Below are positions 59,840 to 64,000 of a DNA stretch of 64,000 bases, piece after piece. The DNA lies in NCBI RefSeq assembly GCF_031456275.1, contig NZ_JAVDUI010000001.1:2004965-2068964 (forward strand), read 5' to 3'. The position numbers were made by a program, and so were the translations under genes. Positions within the stretch are counted from its first letter, which is position 1. The number at the start of each line of letters is the position of its first letter. The notes beneath the pieces are model-generated. The model had not been told where the DNA came from and did no database searches. It was given only the letters and a program-made list of their open reading frames with translations. This stretch comes from Falsarthrobacter nasiphocae (GTDB lineage Bacteria > Actinomycetota > Actinomycetes > Actinomycetales > Micrococcaceae).

Positions 59840-61627
59840 GTGGCCAATCCAGCACGCTCAATGAGCGGCCGCGCCGTTCCAGCTTCCGTGGGGCACGCGC
59901 GGGCGCACTCGCAGGCAGGCTCCCTGGGACGCAGGCTCCACGAGCGCTTCATGGCGTACGAAGAGGGCGAGGGGCGCCCCTGGGTGGCGATCTGGCAGGG
60001 CTTCACCGGATCCATGATGATGCTCGTTGCCTCGTTCGGGGTCGGGTGGCTGCCGAACGCGTCCTACTCCGTGGCGTCGCTGGCGCCGGTCATCTGGATG
60101 CGCTACGAACTGGCGGGCGTCATCACGTCGATCCTGCTCCTCGTCTTCGGCGGCATGCTCCTCGTCCGCTCCTGGCTGCGGCTCGGAAGCCGGCTGGGGG
60201 ACTTCGCGAAGGACGGGACAGCGGCCGCCGTGCGGAACGCGACACTCCTGTGGTCTGCGCCGCTCGCGTTCTCCCTGCCGCTCTTCAGCCGGGACGTCTT
60301 CGCGTACATTGCCCAGGGCCTCATGGTCACCAACGGGCTCAACCCCTACAAGGACAGTTACTCCCAGATCACGGGGTACCTGCAGATCGGGGCGGACGAC
60401 CTCTGGTCCCAGTCGCCCACGCCCTATGGGCCGGTGTGGCTGTGGCTCGAGTCCTGGGCCGTGTTCTTCGGCCAGGGAAATCCGCTGCCGAGCATTGCCG
60501 TCTTCCGGCTCCTCGCCATTGTCGGGTTCCTCCTCATGTGGTGGGGCGTCACGAAGATGGCCGCGCTCCATCACGTCAACGTCCCGCGCGCCGTCTTTCT
60601 GTCCGTGACGAACCCGCTGGTGCTCACGACCTTCATCGCCTCCATCCACAATGACGCCCTCATGATGGGATGCGTCCTTGTGGGCCTCTACCTCGTGGCG
60701 AGGAAGAAGCCCATTCTGGGCATTGCCGTCTTCACCCTCTCGATCGGCATCAAGCCCATCACCGTCCTGCTCCTGCCGTTCATTGGGCTCATGTGGGCGG
60801 GGCCTCGCGCCTCGTGGCGGCGAAAGCTCGTCTTCGCCGGCCTGGCCACCGCGTACAGCCTCGGCCTGATGGCCATTCTCGGGTTCATTGTGGGCGGCGG
60901 ATTCGGGTGGGTGGCTGCCCTCAAGACGCCCGGGACCGTGTGGATCTGGTACGCGCCCGTGGGCATGCTCGGATTCATTGTGGGTGCACTGGCGAATGCG
61001 CTGGGGCTTGACGGGGCGTCGCTGACGGATCTCGTGTATCTCGGGGCCAAGGTTGTGGGGCTGCTCGTGGTGGCGCGTGTGTTCTTTGTGGGGAAAGATG
61101 CGCATTTGGTGCGGCGGATGGGGGTGGCGCTAGCCGCCGTCGTCCTCTCCTCATCCATGATTCAGGGGTGGTACGTAGTGTGGTTGCTGCCCTTGTTTGC
61201 GGTCTCGGGGGTACGGTCCGATTGGCAATACAAAGTCCTGTCTTTCGTCACGCCCTTCTTTGTGGCCTATTCCCTGTGCGATCAGCTGGACATCTTCCCC
61301 TATCTCACGGGGATTGACCTGACGAGCGCCCGAAACTTCGCCGCCGTTCTCGTGCTCGCATTCTGTGTGTACCTCGTGGCGATTGATTCCAAGACCAAAC
61401 ATCTTTTCAACATTCGTTGGCCCTCTCTTTCTCAGATGCGCGAGCTCGGAGTGCGAGCCCGGGACGCAGTGCGCGCGGAGGCTGCGCGGATCCGGCGCGG
61501 CGCAGAAGGCCACACAGGCACAGACGAGAAAATCGTCAAGGGCCGCGCCCAGGGGCTCAGTGACGCGCCATCCGCGCCCGACGCCGCGCCTGGCGGCACC
61601 CCTCAAACGCCGTCGCGGCGAAAGTGA
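59840..61627 (+). CDS. mptB: MptB-like polyprenol-phosphomannose-dependent alpha-1,6-mannosyltransferase
   Basis: GT-C glycosyltransferase with about a dozen membrane helices, expected to extend an alpha-1,6-mannan (lipomannan) at the outer face of the membrane. From GTG 59840 it has 595 residues; the loop RDVFAYIAQGLMVTNGLNPYKD contains the acidic motif, followed by SPTPYGPVWLW and IASIHNDALMM, as in MptA/MptB; a charged cytoplasmic tail of about 80 residues ends it. The start is uncertain: the frame is open from TTG 59768, and ATG 59783 or 59861 are possible. Acceptor specificity is inferred from the family. Confidence 0.85.
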   Translation: MANPARSMSGRAVPASVGHARAHSQAGSLGRRLHERFMAYEEGEGRPWVAIWQGFTGSMMMLVASFGVGWLPNASYSVASLAPVIWMRYELAGVITSILLLVFGGMLLVRSWLRLGSRLGDFAKDGTAAAVRNATLLWSAPLAFSLPLFSRDVFAYIAQGLMVTNGLNPYKDSYSQITGYLQIGADDLWSQSPTPYGPVWLWLESWAVFFGQGNPLPSIAVFRLLAIVGFLLMWWGVTKMAALHHVNVPRAVFLSVTNPLVLTTFIASIHNDALMMGCVLVGLYLVARKKPILGIAVFTLSIGIKPITVLLLPFIGLMWAGPRASWRRKLVFAGLATAYSLGLMAILGFIVGGGFGWVAALKTPGTVWIWYAPVGMLGFIVGALANALGLDGASLTDLVYLGAKVVGLLVVARVFFVGKDAHLVRRMGVALAAVVLSSSMIQGWYVVWLLPLFAVSGVRSDWQYKVLSFVTPFFVAYSLCDQLDIFPYLTGIDLTSARNFAAVLVLAFCVYLVAIDSKTKHLFNIRWPSLSQMRELGVRARDAVRAEAARIRRGAEGHTGTDEKIVKGRAQGLSDAPSAPDAAPGGTPQTPSRRK

Positions 61628-61641
61628 AGTCCATTCTTTTG

Positions 61642-61647
61642 TAGTCT
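61642..61647 (+). promoter_or_regulatory. -10 box for DUF3224, leaderless arrangement
   Basis: TAGTCT, 6 nt before the ATG at 61654. Confidence 0.45.
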
Positions 61648-61653
61648 TGGGGT

Positions 61654-62073
61654 ATGGATACCAATCCGACAGGCAGTTCAGAGTCCGTTTTTCAGGGCAC
61701 CTTCGAGGTGCACGGCTGGGAGTCCGAACCGTACACCGTTTCCGGTTCGAACTCCGAGTTGTCCCAAGTGCAGTCGACCAAAGAGTACGCCGGACAGATC
61801 GAGGGCGTCAGCTATGGGCGTCTGCTCATGGCAGGCAACTCCATCGGGGCCGGCTACGTGGCGTCGGAGGTGTTCGTCGGTGCCGTCGGCGAGAGGTCCG
61901 GGTCCTTCGTCTTCCAGCACTGGGGCCTCGCCGAGGGCGCTGCAGCTGCCTCCAGTGGCAACATCATCCCCGGCTCCGGCACGGGAGAGCTCGCCGACCT
62001 TATCGGACACCTCACCATGTGGCAGGACGCCGAGGGGCGCCACCACGTCAAGCTCAACGCCGGGCCGAGGTAA
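61654..62073 (+). CDS. DUF3224 family protein
   Basis: A 139-residue protein of predicted small beta-barrel type (allene-oxide-cyclase-like fold in the family). FEVHGWESEPYTV, VSYGRLLMAGNS and SGSFVFQHWGLAEG are the recognisable family positions. No signal peptide or membrane segment. The function is not known. It stands alone, with a leaderless-type promoter. Confidence 0.82.
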   Translation: MDTNPTGSSESVFQGTFEVHGWESEPYTVSGSNSELSQVQSTKEYAGQIEGVSYGRLLMAGNSIGAGYVASEVFVGAVGERSGSFVFQHWGLAEGAAAASSGNIIPGSGTGELADLIGHLTMWQDAEGRHHVKLNAGPR

Positions 62074-62097
62074 GGGCGAGCGGCGCACAAACCCAGA

Positions 62098-62103
62098 TAG
62101 ACT
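62098..62103 (+). promoter_or_regulatory. -10 box for tRNA-Arg
   Basis: TAGACT, 59 nt before the mature tRNA. Between them a 10-bp inverted repeat (62117-62126 with 62150-62159) would fold in the precursor's 5' leader. Confidence 0.4.
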
Positions 62104-62162
62104 GGACCCATCCGCTCGGCTCAGCGGCCTTCGGCATCGCCGCCGCACGCGCTGAGCCGTAT

Positions 62163-62235
62163 GCCTCAGTAGCTCAGGGGATAGAGCAGGAGCCTTCTAA
62201 TCTCTTGGTCGGGGGTTCGAATCCCTCCTGGGGCA
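62163..62235 (+). tRNA. tRNA-Arg (anticodon TCT)
   Basis: A 73-nt cloverleaf: acceptor GCCTCAG with CTGGGGC, D arm GCTC/GAGC, anticodon loop CTTCTAA (anticodon TCT) on a stem with one C-T mismatch at its end, T arm GGGGG/CCCTC with loop TTCGAAT, discriminator A. CCA is not encoded. Confidence 0.93.
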
Positions 62236-62240
62236 CGCTA

Positions 62241-62269
62241 GGCCCCGGAATCACGCCGATTCCGGGGCC
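62241..62269 (+). terminator. Terminator after tRNA-Arg
   Basis: A perfect 12-bp stem (62241-62252 with 62258-62269), loop ACGCC, then TTTGTC; 5 nt after the tRNA end. Confidence 0.8.
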
Positions 62270-62585
62270 TTTGTCGTGCCCGGGGCGCGGGCAAGTCTCC
62301 CGAGAGCCTCCCATTACTCGGGCGCCTCGCCGCTGTGACCCAATCCCACTCACTGTCGGCGGTGCGCCTGTGCGCTGAGACGTGGGCCGGCACGGCGGCG
62401 GGGTCACGGATGCCGCAGCCGCGTTCCAACGCGTCGGAACACACAGAGGGCCGACCTCGTCGCGTCAACTCCCGGGAACAATCCAAGGTGTTGGTACGCG
62501 GCCGAAGTCGGCCCTCCGTGCGTGGGTGCGCGGCGCTGCCGTGTCTATGGGCGGCAGCCGAGCACGCGAGTCACATCAGCGTGGG
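62270..62585. other. Intergenic region with a long-range inverted repeat
   Basis: No gene is seen in this 316-nt stretch. GAGGGCCGAC at 62446-62455 and GTCGGCCCTC at 62507-62516 are perfect complements 51 nt apart, and GGCGCTGCC with GGCGGCAGCC near 62525-62560 can form a further hairpin just past the stop of the Tat-exported gene, a possible terminator for it. Confidence 0.4.
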
Positions 62586-63098
62586 TCAGATGCCGCGGCC
62601 GAAGTTGTCGTAGCGGTCCTGCGGAGCCTCGTTGGCAAGGAAGACCGTGGGGGACCAGACCTGCTGAACGAGGACGGCGTTGCGCTTGCCGATGTTGAAC
62701 CAGGCGTTGCTCCACGTCAGATCGCGGCGGGCGCCCGGCGCCAAGTCCTTGCGCGTGGAGATGCGGAAGGTGCTCGGGGAGTTCTTCGAGACGAGGATCC
62801 ACAGCGGGTTGTCAGCCGTCAGGGTGGCGTTGAAGCCCGTGTTGGTCTGACCGGTGAAGGCATCGACAAACGTGACGTCGATCCAGGCGCCGGCCGGAAT
62901 CGTCTCACCCGTGTTGTTGCGGATGGAGATCTTGCCAGCGGTGAACGCGCCGGGGACCGGGGCGTTGCTGAACACGTTGACCGTCAGCGGGCTGTAGGTC
63001 CGAACGGGCTCAGCCTTGGCGGCGACCGCTCCGGTCAGGGCGACGGCCGGGGCGGCGAGGGCCGCAGTGCCGAGGATCTGGCGACGGGACAGAGTCAT
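62586..63098 (-). CDS. Tat-exported protein of unknown function (1)
   Basis: A 170-residue protein with a twin-arginine signal: SRRQILG then a hydrophobic stretch (TAALAAPAVALTGAVAAKA) with likely cleavage after AKA. The mature part (about 140 residues) is rich in Asn, Thr, Val and aromatic residues, without cysteines; the sequence suggests an all-beta domain (KISIRNNTGETIPAGAWIDVTF). No known domain is recognised. It lies downstream of a second Tat-exported gene with a 125-nt gap. Surface or secreted location is inferred. Confidence 0.7.
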   Translation of the reverse strand: MTLSRRQILGTAALAAPAVALTGAVAAKAEPVRTYSPLTVNVFSNAPVPGAFTAGKISIRNNTGETIPAGAWIDVTFVDAFTGQTNTGFNATLTADNPLWILVSKNSPSTFRISTRKDLAPGARRDLTWSNAWFNIGKRNAVLVQQVWSPTVFLANEAPQDRYDNFGRGI

Positions 63099-63223
63099 GA
63101 TTCTGCTCGATTCTTTACTTGTCTCTGGGGATATGGGTTAGACGACGGGCGCGGAGGTGGCCAAGCCACCGACCGCGCCCGTCGCCGGGTGTTCGTTGAA
63201 GAACAACGAAGAGGAGTCAGGCC

Positions 63224-63796
63224 TTAGAAGACCTGATCGCCCTGGTTCTCGAACGTCTGGGTGACGCCGTTGAGCTGAAGGAGGTTCGTGATGCGGCCAT
63301 CGGTCACGCCGCCGTCGCCTGCGGACATCGTGGTGTAGAAGCGGTGCTGGCCGTTGAGGTTGTAGACGTCCAGGGGATTGAAGGTGATCGTCCACTGGTA
63401 GTCGAGGCTGCCGACCGGGTGCGTCGAGGTCTGGGCGACGTCGTGGGTCTTGATGTCGGTCGTCACACGGTCAGCCTGGGTGAGGGTGACCGGACGGAAA
63501 CGGTTGATGCCGCCGGCGTTGCGGAGGACGTTGACCGTGATGGTCTCAGTCGTGACGGCTTCCGGGGCCTTGCAGCCATTGGCCGGCTTGACGCCGGGCG
63601 TGACGACAGTCCAGAACGACACGGTGCCGAGCGCGCCATCTGCGCCGACGTACTGAACGTGCTCGAAGTGGTAGTCCCAGTTGTTCCACGGCGTGCAGGA
63701 TGCTGCCTGCGCAGGGGCTGCCGAGGCGAGCGCGACGGCCGGAGCCGCCCAGGCAGCGCCCTTGGCCACGTTTCGACGAGAAATTGAGTTAGACAC
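63224..63796 (-). CDS. Tat-exported protein of unknown function (2)
   Basis: A 190-residue protein with a Tat signal (SISRRNVAKGAAWAAPAVALASAAPAQA, cleavage after AQA). The mature chain starts SCTPWNNWDYHF and has a second Cys in ANGCKAP, possibly one disulfide; the rest is Thr/Val/Asn-rich and likely beta-structured. No domain is recognised. The GTG start follows GGAGACCC. A TAATCT box at 63835-63840 may be its -10. It and the next gene have similar signal peptides and probably related beta domains, but homology between the mature parts is not established. Confidence 0.7.
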   Translation of the reverse strand: MSNSISRRNVAKGAAWAAPAVALASAAPAQAASCTPWNNWDYHFEHVQYVGADGALGTVSFWTVVTPGVKPANGCKAPEAVTTETITVNVLRNAGGINRFRPVTLTQADRVTTDIKTHDVAQTSTHPVGSLDYQWTITFNPLDVYNLNGQHRFYTTMSAGDGGVTDGRITNLLQLNGVTQTFENQGDQVF

Positions 63797-64000
63797 GATG
63801 GGTCTCCGTTGGATAGGGGTTTAGGTCTGCGCCAAGATTATTCGTAACCCTATCTAACAATCTCCCCCTCTGCAAAGTGATGGCGATCTTCGAGATAAAC
63901 CGTACATTAAATATGTAAACGAGTGGAATAAAAGCACTTCTGAAAGTGCGAACGTGCTGGAAATGCTGGTCTCACGGCTACGCCGATCCGGCGCGCCTGC
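63797..64000. other. A/T-rich right edge
   Basis: The last 200 nt are clearly poorer in G+C than the rest (stretches such as ACATTAAATATGTAAAC). They contain the presumed promoter of the Tat-exported pair (TAATCT on the minus strand, 63835-63840). No complete gene is seen; a minus-strand frame ending with a stop at 63978-63980 could be the end of a gene beyond the window. Confidence 0.45.
63926..63949 (-). terminator. Intrinsic terminator pointing left
   Basis: On the minus strand GCACTT-TCAG-AAGTGC is followed by TTTTATTCC, a short stem with a real T-tract. It would end a transcript coming from beyond the right edge. Confidence 0.55.

Overview
The window is GC-rich chromosomal DNA (roughly 70% G+C by eye, with strong G/C preference at third codon positions) from an actinobacterium. 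The gene order is the classic Micrococcales core: murA-plsC-gpsA-ddl, recG-rsmD-coaD-DUF177-rpmF-rnc-smc-ftsY, ffh-rpsP-KH-rimM-trmD-rplS-lepB-rnhB-DUF2469, yraN-comM-dprA-xerC, and aceE-fasR-fabD-fabH-acpP-fabF. Actinobacteria-restricted families (DUF2469, DUF3145, DUF3052, DUF3515, an MptB-like mannosyltransferase, a PucR-type FasR) support this. A Micrococcaceae-like genus is the best guess; the sequence alone does not fix it.

Layout. 1-5.4 kb: 3' end of murA, then plsC, gpsA and ddl in overlapping order, followed on the other strand by an LCP cell-wall ligase and a DUF3515 lipoprotein. 5.6-18.7 kb: a DhaL-domain protein, recG, rsmD, then (minus strand) an aminotransferase and a spermidine-synthase-like protein, then coaD, DUF177, rpmF, rnc, smc, ftsY. 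18.7-21.6 kb: an MFS exporter and zwf on the minus strand. 21.7-30.4 kb: ffh, two poorly known genes, and the ribosome-maturation and secretion block through rnhB and DUF2469. 30.4-32.1 kb: the ammonium operon amtB-glnB behind a well-formed GlnR-type operator. 32.3-38.4 kb: yraN, comM, dprA, xerC, DUF3145, MFS. 38.5-46.1 kb: aceE, fasR and the type II fatty-acid genes, all on the minus strand, linking pyruvate oxidation to acyl-chain supply. 46.4-64 kb: DUF3052, gnd, tRNA-Val, an ABC-2 exporter, cysK-cysE, msrA, a NIF3-like protein, yaaA, rnpB, gap (long form), def, tRNA-His, orn, an MptB-like transferase, DUF3224, tRNA-Arg, and two adjacent Tat-exported proteins of unknown function.

Regulation is unusually readable. 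Most isolated genes have a TAnnnT -10 box. In several cases (coaD, the 18.7 kb MFS gene, lepB2, a 54.4 kb hypothetical, yaaA, orn, DUF3224) that box lies 6-7 nt before the start codon, which predicts leaderless mRNAs. Intrinsic-terminator-like hairpins close most convergent junctions.

I did not find a clearly new multi-gene system, CRISPR array, prophage or insertion sequence. The items most worth a second look are: an imperfectly palindromic ~65-nt intergenic repeat present twice plus a half copy; a PII protein with Phe at the nucleotidylylation position 51 together with a hexanucleotide repeat touching its ribosome binding site; a palindrome between fasR and fabD; a degenerate Nudix protein plus a tail-anchored unknown protein inserted behind ffh; and the tandem Tat-exported proteins next to an A/T-rich stretch at the right edge.
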